Below, in pieces: positions 43,871 to 52,140 of a stretch of DNA of 64,000 bases (position 1 is its first letter; each line of letters begins with the position of its first letter). Below the pieces are notes generated by a model. The model saw only the letters and a program-made list of their open reading frames with translations, was not told the DNA's origin and made no database searches. The DNA comes from Woeseiaceae bacterium (lineage in GTDB: Bacteria; Pseudomonadota; Gammaproteobacteria; Steroidobacterales; Woeseiaceae), in assembly GCA_030065915.1 (NCBI GenBank), contig JASJCQ010000003.1:248001-312000 (forward strand). Direction: 5' to 3'. Made by a program: the position numbers and the translations under genes.

Positions 43871-44130
43871 GCGTTGGTGCTCCTTGAGATCACGCTGTGA
43901 GAGGGTCGGACGAGTCGTCGAGTCATTGTAACCATGTAACGGCGATTTTGTTCCTTCCGTGGAAATTTTGTGGCGATCGCTCAAGACAGCCCTGCGTAGG
44001 TCTTGCCCCGATTCAGTGCAGCCGCTTTCGCACAGTCGCGGCTGTGGCATGGCTTCAGGCAATGCAGGCGCCACGCCGAAGCAGTTCGACAAGCTGGCGT
44101 ATACTCCGCGTCTCACTCCCGGGGCGTTGC

Positions 44131-45324
44131 ATGGAGCAAACCTCAGCTCTCAACAACAGGAATTTCCTGATCTACCTGGCGGGCAGCACCGTGTCGCTGC
44201 ACGGCTTGTGGATCTACCGCGTCGCGCTTGCCTGGTATGTCTGGCAGCTCACCGGCTCGGAAGCCTGGGTCGGCATCATCGCATTCACTTTTTTTGCGCC
44301 TGCGATGATCTTCGGACCGCTGTTCGGCGTCCTCGCTGACCGCTTCGAGCGCCGCAAAGTCTCGATGCTCGTCAACTCGGGCAGCTGCCTGAACATGCTC
44401 GTACTCACGTTGCTCGCGGTCACAGACAACCTCGGCATCGTCGCAATTACGTTGTCGTCGCTGGCACAGGGCACGCTGGACGGCGCCCATACACCGGTTC
44501 GCATGGCGCTGGTACCCAGCATCGTCAATCGGTCGCAGCTGTCGAGCGCCATCGCATCCAACTCGATCGCGTTCAACCTGTCACGCGTCATCGGGCCGGC
44601 GATCAGCGGCTTTATCATCACGGCCTACGGCGTTGCGACGGCGTTTGCGATCAACATGGTCACTTATGTCGCTATCGTTGCAGCGGTCGGCGTCATTTCG
44701 ATCAATCCGCGCCCGGAGCGTGGCAGCGGACCGACACGCATCCTCGCAGAGATCCTCGAGAGTGTTGAGTATGTCCGCGGGCACTTCATCATCCAGACCC
44801 TAATGGTCGCGATCACGATCAATACGGTCTTCGGCCGCGGCGTGCTGGAGATGATGCCCGCCGTTGCTGACGAGATGCTCAATAGTGACAGTACCGGGTT
44901 TGCGATCATGACGGCGGCCGTTGGTGCAGGCGCCGTACTGATCGGCATCGTCCTTACCCGCGGTACGAGCTGGTTGGGCTTGCACACATTGAAGTACTCG
45001 CTGATCGTAACGAGTGTGCTCGCGTTCTTTTACGCGCTCAGCACCGACCTGTATGTAACGACAGCGATTGTCTGTGCGATGGGTGCGATGCTGTCACTGT
45101 GCGGCATCGGCTCGCAGATACTCATCCAGACGAATGTCGACGACGAAGTACGCGGCCGGGTCAGCAGCATCTGGGGCATGATCGCGTTTGGCGGAACAGC
45201 GCTCGGCAGCCTCCTGATCGGCATCGCAGCCGACCTGTTTGGCCTGCAGCAGACGCTGACCGCGACGGCGGCGGGCTGCCTTATTGCGACGCTGTTGCTT
45301 CGGGTGCGACCAAAGGCAGCCTGA
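44131..45324 (+). CDS. MFS transporter (MFS_3/enterobactin-exporter-like)
   Basis: 397 residues from the ATG at 44131, which gives the normal cytoplasmic N-terminus (MEQTSALNNRNFLIYLAGST). Longer in-frame starts would add 78 residues with no family character and overlap the divergent gene. Twelve helices are visible. The MFS loop motif is GVLADRFERRKVSMLVN. Other blocks are GTLDGAHTPVRMALVPSIV and DEVRGRVSSIWGMIAFGGTALG, typical of MFS_3. The likely role is export of a small molecule. It stops 17 bp before the end of the convergent metallo-hydrolase gene, with no clear terminator. Confidence 0.88.
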   Translation: MEQTSALNNRNFLIYLAGSTVSLHGLWIYRVALAWYVWQLTGSEAWVGIIAFTFFAPAMIFGPLFGVLADRFERRKVSMLVNSGSCLNMLVLTLLAVTDNLGIVAITLSSLAQGTLDGAHTPVRMALVPSIVNRSQLSSAIASNSIAFNLSRVIGPAISGFIITAYGVATAFAINMVTYVAIVAAVGVISINPRPERGSGPTRILAEILESVEYVRGHFIIQTLMVAITINTVFGRGVLEMMPAVADEMLNSDSTGFAIMTAAVGAGAVLIGIVLTRGTSWLGLHTLKYSLIVTSVLAFFYALSTDLYVTTAIVCAMGAMLSLCGIGSQILIQTNVDDEVRGRVSSIWGMIAFGGTALGSLLIGIAADLFGLQQTLTATAAGCLIATLLLRVRPKAA

Positions 45325-45341
45325 ACGCTTTGTAAATCCGG

Positions 45342-46298
45342 CTACAACGGCAGCCGCATGCCCTCGTAGGCTATTCGGTATCCACGCTCGATGACTTCGC
45401 GGTATTCATCACTGTCCCGATCCAGTATCGGGTTCGTGTGGTTGATGTGAATGAAGATAACGCGCGACCGCTCTTCCTCCGTCAGCGAATCGAACAGCGC
45501 CATCGATTCAACGACGAACGGGTGAGGAATCTCGCTCATCGCACGTCCGGGAATCTCGCCGTCCGCAAAGAACGTGGCGTCGAGTAATGCGTAATCGACG
45601 TCGCGCACCAGCGCTACGATGTCCTCGTTCCAAACATGCCACTTGTCGATGTCGGGAATGAAGATCGCGCTTCGCTCGGGACCTTCGATGCGGTAGCCGA
45701 CCGTTTCCGAGAACTCGTCGCGATGCGGTACGGGGAACGGCGTGACGGAGACCGCTCCACTCAGGTTAACGGCGTCGCCATCGGACAATGGCTCGAGCGC
45801 TATGTTGTTCAGTGACACGAGCTGGCTCCAGGGTCCGTTCTCTTCGAGGAAGGCTTTCATCCTCGGCATCGTGAAGACCGGTACCGACTGCGCGCCCATG
45901 ACTTCCCTGCCGAAATGCATAAGACCGGTGTAGTGCCCAATATGCGCGTGCGTCAGGAAGAAGCCGGCGAGGCGGTATCGACCAGCGGGCGCTTCCTGTT
46001 CGAGACGGTACAGCTGGTCCGGGAGATGCGGGGTCGCATCGAAGACATGCCGCGTGCCGGCGCCCGGATTAATCAGCGCAATGGAACTCGCTGTCAGTCT
46101 GCGGTCTTTCTCTTTCCAGCCGGGCATGCAATGGGGACGGAAGCAGCCCGCCTGCGGATATCCGGCGTCCTGCGTTACGCCCAAGACGTACAGATACGGG
46201 TCGCCAGGCTCAGAAAGTGCGCTATCGGAAACTCCACTGCCGACCACCAGCAGGAACAGCCATGCGACGATGAAACGGAAGCGGGTAGCGTGCAGCAT
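45342..46298 (-). CDS. PqqB-like metallo-beta-lactamase-fold hydrolase, exported
   Basis: 318 residues from the ATG at 46298, with AGGA ten bases upstream, which begins a signal peptide (MLHATRFRFIVAWLFLLVVGSG). Further upstream starts do not give one. The N-terminal YLYVLGVTQDAGYPQAGCFRPHC has the PqqB pattern GxPQxxCxxxxC. The metal motif is LTHAHIGHYTGLMHFG, with HxHxGH instead of HxHxDH. Later blocks are FIPDIDKWHVWNED, DYALLDATFFADGE and FIHINHTNPILDRDS. PqqB hydroxylates a PQQ intermediate, but no other pqq gene is here and this protein is exported, so it is probably a paralogue with another hydrolase role. Confidence 0.82.
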   Translation of the reverse strand: MLHATRFRFIVAWLFLLVVGSGVSDSALSEPGDPYLYVLGVTQDAGYPQAGCFRPHCMPGWKEKDRRLTASSIALINPGAGTRHVFDATPHLPDQLYRLEQEAPAGRYRLAGFFLTHAHIGHYTGLMHFGREVMGAQSVPVFTMPRMKAFLEENGPWSQLVSLNNIALEPLSDGDAVNLSGAVSVTPFPVPHRDEFSETVGYRIEGPERSAIFIPDIDKWHVWNEDIVALVRDVDYALLDATFFADGEIPGRAMSEIPHPFVVESMALFDSLTEEERSRVIFIHINHTNPILDRDSDEYREVIERGYRIAYEGMRLPL

Positions 46299-46630
46299 GA
46301 ATCGGTTTTCCTGCGTGTTAGACTGCGGCGCGTCTGCAGCGCTTGGCCAAGAATAACAAACCATGACCGCGAAGAACCTGCTGGACTCGAATCGGGGTCG
46401 CTTCCTGACGTTCGGTCTCATGTACATGTCGCAAGCATCCCCTACGGCTTCACGTCCTCCGCGATGGTTGCGTCCATGCATGTCGAGGGGTTGTCGTTGG
46501 CCATCATTCCGTTTCTCAGGAATCGAGAGGCAACGTATAAGCCGGTGCCCGTTCCCGCAACGTGACGCGCTTCTCGTTCAACCCTGCGAAGCACTCGTTG
46601 GAAGCGTCCTGCCGGTTTCGCTAAGCTCGG
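46299..46630. other. 332-bp intergenic region without a supported gene
   Basis: It separates the metallo-hydrolase (minus) and the small membrane protein (plus). A minus-strand frame stays open from about 46650 to a TAG at 46442 but lacks a convincing start and ribosome-binding site. No hairpin terminator or RNA gene is visible. Confidence 0.35.
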
Positions 46631-47137
46631 GTGAATTTCACAAGGATCGGGGACGTGGGGGCTAACAGGAAGAAACCTTTCCGAGGCAGTGCACCGAAGG
46701 TCATGGTCGAGCCGCCCCTGTTCATCCGCCTGTGCCAGTCATTCGTCGACAACCTCGGCATCATCCTGAAGACGGCCTTTGTGTTCGGCTGCATATTCCT
46801 CGTACAGGACCTGCTCACGGGGCTCGCCGAGACCCGGCAAGCGCCGCCGCGGTCGACGCAGATTCTCGAACCCGACCGGCTGCCAGACCCGGTTATCGAC
46901 GAAGAGCCGGCTGAGGAGGAGCTGCCGAAGGAGTCCTTCCTGTCAGACGGCGTTCAGCACGCATTGAACTGCACCTTCACCGACTACCGAAACGCCCACT
47001 ATGACGAGTGCGTCGATGAGCCCTCCGACGTCTATCGTCTCCCACCGGCGGACCCGAACGACCGGGGCTACCTCGAACGCAATGCGGCCATCCTCTTCGC
47101 GAGCGCCGTCATCGCTGAACAGCCGAGAGACCTCTAG
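46631..47137 (+). CDS. Single-pass membrane protein, unknown
   Basis: 168 residues from a GTG at 46631; a second GTG at 46655, with AAGGAT just upstream, is at least as good a start (160 residues). One transmembrane helix is at about 42-60 (LGIILKTAFVFGCIFLVQDLL). A Pro/Glu-rich periplasmic linker (PVIDEEPAEEELPKES) and a short domain with CTFTDYRNAHYDECVDEP follow. No family is recognised. It ends 11 bp before the gamma-glutamylcyclotransferase gene, so the two may be co-transcribed. Confidence 0.55.
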   Translation: MNFTRIGDVGANRKKPFRGSAPKVMVEPPLFIRLCQSFVDNLGIILKTAFVFGCIFLVQDLLTGLAETRQAPPRSTQILEPDRLPDPVIDEEPAEEELPKESFLSDGVQHALNCTFTDYRNAHYDECVDEPSDVYRLPPADPNDRGYLERNAAILFASAVIAEQPRDL

Positions 47138-47148
47138 AACAGGCGGGC

Positions 47149-47676
47149 ATGCTGATGGAGGTCACGGAACCAACCTGGGTGTTCGGCTACGGGTCCCTGA
47201 TCTGGAAACAGGACTTTCCTTTCCTTGAGTCCCGTGCGGGCTTTATCGAAGGCTGGTCGCGACGGTTCTGGCAGGGCTCGCACGATCATCGCGGCACCGA
47301 GACCAGCCCCGGTCGGGTGCTGACGCTGATCGAGACGCCCGGGCAACGCTGTTGCGGCCGCGCGTTTCTCGTCGAGCCGGACGTATTCGATCACCTGGAT
47401 CACCGGGAGAAAAACGGCTATGAACGCGTCGCCGTCGACATCCACTTCGAGAACAGCCGGAGCCCCGGTGTCGTTTATCGAGCTACGCCCGACAATCACG
47501 CGTTCCTTGGCGATGCGCCCCTCGACGAGATCGCAGAGCACATCGTTGGCAGTGAGGGGCCGAGCGGGCTGAACAGCGAGTACCTGATCGAACTCGCCTC
47601 TGCGTTGCGCGCCATGGGCGAGGCGGACGGCCACGTTTTCTCATTGGAATCGCGCGTTCTCGCGCTTTTGAAGTAG
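47149..47676 (+). CDS. ChaC-like gamma-glutamylcyclotransferase
   Basis: 175 residues. The N-terminal VFGYGSLIWKQDFPFLESRAGFIEGW is the ChaC signature (GYGSLIW). WQGSHDHRGTETSPGRVLTLI follows. The catalytic Glu lies in LDHREKNGYERV. The family breaks gamma-glutamyl peptides, in ChaC specifically glutathione, to 5-oxoproline and Cys-Gly. It is cytoplasmic. Length matches the short ChaC2-like form. The first of two in-frame ATGs is used; the second is two codons later. Confidence 0.88.
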   Translation: MLMEVTEPTWVFGYGSLIWKQDFPFLESRAGFIEGWSRRFWQGSHDHRGTETSPGRVLTLIETPGQRCCGRAFLVEPDVFDHLDHREKNGYERVAVDIHFENSRSPGVVYRATPDNHAFLGDAPLDEIAEHIVGSEGPSGLNSEYLIELASALRAMGEADGHVFSLESRVLALLK

Positions 47677-47712
47677 CGCCTGAGCCGGCGCCGGGCTGAA
47701 AACGCGAGCCGG

Positions 47713-48144
47713 TCAGTCGCCACCTCCACTCGTCTTGAATGCGGCGGCCAGTCCGCGAGCGCTCTCGAGCAGACCGTCCGGATCGTAGAGGGTTCTCAGT
47801 CCGTCGTTGATAACGCCGGCCGTCCCGGCATCCATTGGCGCCTCGGCCCATGCCTGGTCGGTTACACCGAGCTCGACTTCTGTCTCGCCGTAGAACACAC
47901 GGATGGACTGCACCAGGTTGTAGTCTTCAACCGGCTCCGCGATGCGAGCGCCGCTGCCGAGACGATAAATCCAGGATGGATCTTCAAGCAATGACCGGGG
48001 TCGCGGCGTCAGGACGCAGATGTCGATATCGGAATCAGGCGCCTGATCGCCGCGCGCATAGGAGCCGAGCAACCCTAAAGCGACGACGCGCTGATCGTTT
48101 CTTGACCAGCAGAGAACGTTGGCGATCAGGCTTTCCGGGTCCAT
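47713..48144 (-). CDS. Nucleotidyltransferase-domain protein (MNT-like)
   Basis: 143 residues. The nucleotidyltransferase signature GSYARGDQAPDSDIDICVL (G-S-x-R-G-D and S-D-x-D) is near residues 27-45. A third acidic residue is in TEVELGVTD. Proteins of this size act on small molecules such as aminoglycosides, or as the MNT antitoxin of HEPN-MNT pairs. No HEPN gene adjoins it, so the role is open. It lies 48 bp downstream of the malic enzyme on the same strand. Confidence 0.75.
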   Translation of the reverse strand: MDPESLIANVLCWSRNDQRVVALGLLGSYARGDQAPDSDIDICVLTPRPRSLLEDPSWIYRLGSGARIAEPVEDYNLVQSIRVFYGETEVELGVTDQAWAEAPMDAGTAGVINDGLRTLYDPDGLLESARGLAAAFKTSGGGD

Positions 48145-48192
48145 AGTCTGCGGCCGTGTGTGGCGGTTCCGTCGGCCATGGTGCCAGAGTCG

Positions 48193-49845
48193 CTAGGCAT
48201 AGTGCGGATAGATGGGTCGAAACATGTAGTCGCGGATATCTTCGAGGATATTCTCCGGTCTTTCCCTGTCCGTCAGGCCACGATCGTAGGCAATGCCGGC
48301 GACTTCCAGCGCGATGTGCGCCGACACCTCTCGAATGCGTGACAGCGACGGAAACAGCCGGCCGCGTTCGAGGTCAGCGTCGGAGACCTGCGCCGCGAGG
48401 GTTCGCGCCGAAGCGAGGAACATCTCATCGGTAACGCTACGCGCATGACTGGCGACGACGCCGAGGCCGACACCTGGGAAGATATAGGCGTTGTTGCACT
48501 GGCCCGGTACGAACGTGCGGTTACCGAACTTGACGGGGTCGAACGGACTGCCGCTGGCGAAGATCGCACGGCCCTCGCTCCAGGTGTAGGCCTGCTCGGC
48601 CGTGCACTCGGCTTTCACGGTCGGATTCGACAGGGCGAAGATAATGGGCCGATCGTTGATGCTAGCCATCGTCTCTACGACTTGCTGCGTGAAGAGTCCG
48701 GGCTGGCCGCTCAGGCCAATGATCGCCGTCGGTCGTAACGTCTCGATCACTTGATGAAAATCATCACTGGCCGGATGGTCGTGCGCATAAGGCAATTTGT
48801 GCGCTGCAAGGTCCGGCCGGCTGGCCACCACCAGGCCCTTTGTGTCGAACAGGAACGAACGCTGTCTCGCCTCTTCCAGGGGCATGCCGGCCTGGACAAG
48901 CGCTTCGGAAAAGATATCGGCCGTGCCGACCGCCGCCTCTCCCGCGCCGAGAAACAGCAGTTTTTGTGCAGACAGATCGCCACCGGTCAAACCCATCGCG
49001 CTGATGATGCCGGCGACCGTGACCGCACCGGTACCCTGGATATCGTCGTCGAACAGGCACGTCCGGTCGCGATACTCGGCAAGCAACCGGAACGCATTAA
49101 CGTTGCCGAAGTCTTCGAGCTGGATGACAACGCCGGGAAACACGTCGTTGGCTGCCTCGATGAACTCGGCGAACAGCGCATCGTACTCTTCACCGCGAAC
49201 GCGTTTTCGCTCGACGCCGTTGTAAAGCGGGTCATCGAGCAGCGCGTTGTTGTTGGTGCCGACGTCGAACATGATCGGGATGCAGTGGGTCGGGTGAATG
49301 CCTGCACATGCGGTGTACAGCGCCAGCTTGCCAATAGCGATGCCCATACCATCGGCACCGAGGTCGCCGAGGCCCAGGATGCGTTCACCATCGGTCACGA
49401 CGATCATGCGGGCGTCCTTGTGCGGCCAATTCTGCATCAGCTCGCGAATCCGCCCACGATCCTGGATAGACAGGTACAGCCCTCGTGACCGCCTGAAGAT
49501 GTGCTGGAACTCCTGGCACGCCTTGCCGACCGTTGGTGTATAGATCAGCGGCATGATCTCTTCGATATTGTTCAGGACCACGCGGTAGAACAGCGTCTCG
49601 TTTCGATCCTGCAGCGAGACGAGATACAGGTAGCGTTCGAGATCCGTCGGCTTCTCGCGGATGTTGCTCAGGGCCTTGAGCTCCTGCTCGGCCAGCGTGT
49701 GGACCCTCGGCGGCAGCAGGCCTTTCAGGCCCAGCTGATCGCGTTCGGCCTCCGTGAAAGCCGTGCCCTTGTTCCGAACCGGGTCATGCAGAATCTTGAC
49801 GCCGCGATGAAGCGCACTGGTGTTATTGTCGGCCACTGAATTCAC
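48193..49845 (-). CDS. maeA: NAD-dependent malic enzyme (oxaloacetate-decarboxylating)
   Basis: 550 residues, the length of the long NAD-type malic enzymes. Signatures: FYRVVLNNIEEIMPLIYTPTVGKACQEF (catalytic Tyr in YTPTVG), VVTDGERILGLGDLGADGMGIAIGKLALYTACAGI, QLEDFGNVNAF (metal site), FDDDIQGTGAVTVAGI and LFLGAGEAAVGTA (NAD binding). The C-terminus is FRPIYPHYA. The enzyme converts malate to pyruvate and CO2 with NAD in the cytoplasm, linking the TCA cycle to gluconeogenesis or acetate use. It lies at the boundary with the A/T-rich accessory region. Confidence 0.94.
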   Translation of the reverse strand: MNSVADNNTSALHRGVKILHDPVRNKGTAFTEAERDQLGLKGLLPPRVHTLAEQELKALSNIREKPTDLERYLYLVSLQDRNETLFYRVVLNNIEEIMPLIYTPTVGKACQEFQHIFRRSRGLYLSIQDRGRIRELMQNWPHKDARMIVVTDGERILGLGDLGADGMGIAIGKLALYTACAGIHPTHCIPIMFDVGTNNNALLDDPLYNGVERKRVRGEEYDALFAEFIEAANDVFPGVVIQLEDFGNVNAFRLLAEYRDRTCLFDDDIQGTGAVTVAGIISAMGLTGGDLSAQKLLFLGAGEAAVGTADIFSEALVQAGMPLEEARQRSFLFDTKGLVVASRPDLAAHKLPYAHDHPASDDFHQVIETLRPTAIIGLSGQPGLFTQQVVETMASINDRPIIFALSNPTVKAECTAEQAYTWSEGRAIFASGSPFDPVKFGNRTFVPGQCNNAYIFPGVGLGVVASHARSVTDEMFLASARTLAAQVSDADLERGRLFPSLSRIREVSAHIALEVAGIAYDRGLTDRERPENILEDIRDYMFRPIYPHYA

Positions 49846-49989
49846 CCCCGTCAGTTACCTTCTATGACCTTAATCCCGGGGTGGCCGGCCTATGAATGCC
49901 GGATTCTACCTAGGCCCTTGTTGACGCAAACCGACCTGGAGTCGTCTGTGCGCCTGAGGCAGAGACAAAGAGATCAAGACGCAAGGCTC

Positions 49990-50193
49990 CTAGCTGGATC
50001 GTTTCGCTGAAACCCATTCTCCGATATCGATCGAAACCTCGGGCATTGATGTCTCGAAAAAGGTCAGCATGTCTGTTATGAGTTCCGGGTTGCCCAGATT
50101 GAACTCAATGACCTTCCGGTCCTCAAGCTCTATGGCCACCCAATACTGTGTGGCAGAAGACGGTCCGAGCTTTGTCAGACAACCAAGATGACA
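49990..50193 (-). pseudogene. Gene fragment with a protein-like C-terminus
   Basis: A minus-strand frame runs from a TAA at 50194-50196 to a TAG at 49990-49992. It reads like a real protein C-terminus (VAIELEDRKVIEFNLG, NPELITDMLTFFETSMPEVS, then IDIGEWVSAKRSS) but has no ATG. The only alternative start is a GTG at 50139 without a ribosome-binding site. The N-terminal half appears lost. It is probably the decayed first unit of the accessory region. Between it and 50342, and between it and the malic enzyme (49846-49989), I see no other gene. Confidence 0.45.
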
Positions 50194-50342
50194 TTATCGA
50201 ATCTCGATATCTAATGTTTGAACAGCCCCTTAACATCCTGCGAGCATCCGGTTTGGGTCTCAAGCGTAAATACTACCTCAGAATTGACGGCCAGCTTCTT
50301 ACAGCCATTAGCGGCGGTCACATCTACACATTTGGAGCGCGT

Positions 50343-50774
50343 CTAGTCATCGCCTGCGGGCCAATCAAATCCTTCGACAATCAGCTCAATTCCGATTCGC
50401 CCTGACACACCGTACATCTCCTCTAGCATCGACTGGCACATCTTCGCCGAGCGCCCATCCTCGATTCGAAGGTACGAAACGTTGTTCATTTCAAGCTCAC
50501 GATAAGGAATGCGTTTCGTGTTTAGAAGCTCGACAAATTTACCCTTGTCACGAATATTGACCGGCGAAATAAGAACCCAATCCAGTCCAATGGAGCCATT
50601 CTCGATAGAAAACTGAATGTTCAGGGCGTCCTCATCAGGCTCCAGTTTTGGTGGCATGAATACTGCGAACGATCCATCTTGACCGGTCGTTTTCAATGCC
50701 TCGTAGACCCTCGGAATATCATCCAGAGAAACAGTGTCCGTCTGCGCAACGAATCCGCCTTGCCGAAAGTACAT
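50343..50774 (-). CDS. Membrane-anchored hypothetical protein with missing or non-standard start
   Basis: 143 residues from the first ATG. However, the frame is open for 18 more codons upstream and those encode a clear transmembrane helix (WVVVGIAVVGVIAIMYF) immediately before and across that ATG. None of these codons is ATG, GTG or TTG; an in-frame TGA precedes them at 50829-50831. AGGTGA lies a few bases before the ATC and ATT codons, so a rare ATT/ATC start or loss of the start codon is possible. The soluble part (SLDDIPRVYEALKTTGQDG through EELIVEGFDWPAGDD-like end) is not recognised. Confidence 0.5.
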   Translation of the reverse strand: MYFRQGGFVAQTDTVSLDDIPRVYEALKTTGQDGSFAVFMPPKLEPDEDALNIQFSIENGSIGLDWVLISPVNIRDKGKFVELLNTKRIPYRELEMNNVSYLRIEDGRSAKMCQSMLEEMYGVSGRIGIELIVEGFDWPAGDD

Positions 50775-50883
50775 GATGGCGATAACGCCGACGACGGCAA
50801 TTCCTACAACGACCCAAATATCGATAGTTCACCTAGTTTGTCAGTGATGCTATGGCAATAAACACGAATTGCTCGCGCTACGT

Positions 50884-50966
50884 CGAATGACCGCAATGGG
50901 TCAGTAGGAGTCATCCTATCTCAAATTCTCTGATTGGCGGCTAACGGCCAATAGCTGCCGGTCATC
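50884..50966 (+). repeat. Double-hairpin repeat, copy A
   Basis: Left hairpin: ATGACCGC, loop with TGGGTCAG, GGAGTCAT (imperfect). Linker CCTATCTCAAATTCTC. Right hairpin: GGCGGCT, loop AACGGCCAAT, AGCTGCC (7 pairs, one G-T). The TCA at 50962-50964 at the right edge is the stop codon of the minus-strand gene to the right. Confidence 0.75.
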
Positions 50967-51333
50967 TGATTCGAATTTCGTCAATTGGTGGCCATGTTTC
51001 GACGTCTCCGCCATCCACCGACCAAGCTTCAAGCTCGGTGGGCATTCCATCTTTCATAAAGAGCCCGATGCCGACTAACGTGCCGTTTTCGGCTCGGCCC
51101 GAACAATTCATGAGCGGCTGAGAATCGCGGCTTGTTATTGGTTCATCTTCTATTGATCTGCCGAACAACACTGTCGGGCATCTGCCACAACCACATCGAG
51201 CCACAATCTTCAGGCCACTGCCGTCGACAGCCAAATCGTCAACCTGCTTCAGTAGATAACTCAACAACGAAAGCTCAGCCTCTGTCTGGTCGCGCTTATC
51301 AGGAATGCAGTACGGAAAGCCGTATTCTTTCAT
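50962..51333 (-). CDS. Hypothetical cytoplasmic protein with CGCGRC motif
   Basis: 123 residues from the ATG at 51333 (an in-frame TTG three codons earlier is possible). The protein starts MKEYGFPYCIPDKRDQTE and has a Cys-rich turn (ARCGCGRCPTVLFG) that could bind metal or form disulphides. The C-terminus is WPPIDEIRIR. It resembles the small unassigned proteins common in cassette arrays, but I do not recognise a family. Its TGA is within the right edge of repeat A, and repeat B begins 27 bp upstream of its start. Confidence 0.62.
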   Translation of the reverse strand: MKEYGFPYCIPDKRDQTEAELSLLSYLLKQVDDLAVDGSGLKIVARCGCGRCPTVLFGRSIEDEPITSRDSQPLMNCSGRAENGTLVGIGLFMKDGMPTELEAWSVDGGDVETWPPIDEIRIR

Positions 51334-51359
51334 ATTCGACAAATTAAGCGCGGCGAAGA

Positions 51360-51439
51360 ACGACTGGCTGCTTTGGGTCAGGAGCCGTCAGTCTACCTCA
51401 TAACGCTTGGGAGGCAGCTCACGGCCAACAGCAGACGCT
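51360..51439 (+). repeat. Double-hairpin repeat, copy B
   Basis: The left hairpin is the best of the family: ACTGGCTGCTT, loop TGGGTCA, GGAGCCGTCAGT (ten pairs including wobbles, one mismatch). Linker CTACCTCATAACGCTTGGG. The right half contains CTCACGGCCAACAGC. The following TCA (51439-51441) is the stop codon of the next minus-strand gene. Confidence 0.8.
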
Positions 51440-51954
51440 CAGAAAGAACATAAAGCGCGATTGGGGCAGACCATAAGGACAACGTTGTGCGGTCCGTCCG
51501 CAGCGCTCTCTATGCCTTCAAAGACCCGCACTAGGCCGCTTTGTCCAGAGTAAAAGTCTATTACTCTGCCATCACCGGTGAATGACGTTGATCTATCGTG
51601 CGCTTTGCCGAACAACTGAGTCGCCACGTCAATCACGAAATCGGCAAGTTGCTCTGTCTTTTCCGGGTCGTTATACCCAATTACATAGTCGATATTGACG
51701 AACTGGTCGCTGTTAGTGCACGTCAGATACGCGACCGCAGTGTGTTCGAAAATTGTGGTTGTCAGCTTTGTCTGAGTCTTGGGTGTTCCGTACTGATCGT
51801 ATTCGTAGGTGTCTTCAATTGAAGCCCCGAGCGCAACTTCAGCCTCAAGAACTTCGTCGCAGGAAGATGTGTCGCCAAAACCTCGAAACTGGAAAGTTGA
51901 TTCTGCGTGAGCAACCCCGAACACGAAGAAAATTGCGATTATTGTTGCTCTCAT
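51439..51954 (-). CDS. Exported hypothetical protein
   Basis: 171 residues. A signal peptide (MRATIIAIFFVFGVAHAES, cleavage after AHA) precedes a small domain with several Cys (SSCDEVLEAE, LTCTNSDQF, VLMVCPNRALC) that may form disulphides. Not recognised. Codon use is more A/T-rich than in the flanking chromosome. Its stop touches repeat B and repeat C begins about 12 bp upstream of its ATG, leaving no room for a promoter outside the repeat. Confidence 0.65.
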   Translation of the reverse strand: MRATIIAIFFVFGVAHAESTFQFRGFGDTSSCDEVLEAEVALGASIEDTYEYDQYGTPKTQTKLTTTIFEHTAVAYLTCTNSDQFVNIDYVIGYNDPEKTEQLADFVIDVATQLFGKAHDRSTSFTGDGRVIDFYSGQSGLVRVFEGIESAADGPHNVVLMVCPNRALCSF

Positions 51955-51966
51955 TTCAAATTCGCG

Positions 51967-52046
51967 AGCGTCCGATTTGGGTCAGGAGCCGTCATTCTAA
52001 TCCAAAATGCCTAGCCGGCTGGTTCCGGCCAGTACCAGCCGCTCAA
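51967..52046 (+). repeat. Double-hairpin repeat, copy C
   Basis: Left part GTCCGATTTGGGTCAGGAGC then CGTCATTCTAATCC. Right hairpin perfect: CGGCTGGT (52016-52023), loop TCCGGCCAGT, ACCAGCCG (52034-52041). The edge GCTCA follows. The neighbouring gene to the right is on the plus strand, unlike the other copies. Confidence 0.8.
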
Positions 52047-52140
52047 GAGATATTTCCTATCACCTCAATGCGTCGGTTAAGTATTATTCAAATGTTCATA
52101 AGCGACCGTTCAATGATAGTCGAATGTACAGGCTGATAAA

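Noticed and set aside
46442-46650. Stop-free minus-strand stretch ending in a 21-residue peptide (MMANDNPSTCMDATIAEDVK...) upstream of the PqqB-like gene; considered as a PqqA-like precursor peptide
   Set aside because: It lacks the conserved Glu-x3-Tyr of PqqA and has no good ribosome-binding site. No other pqq gene is present.
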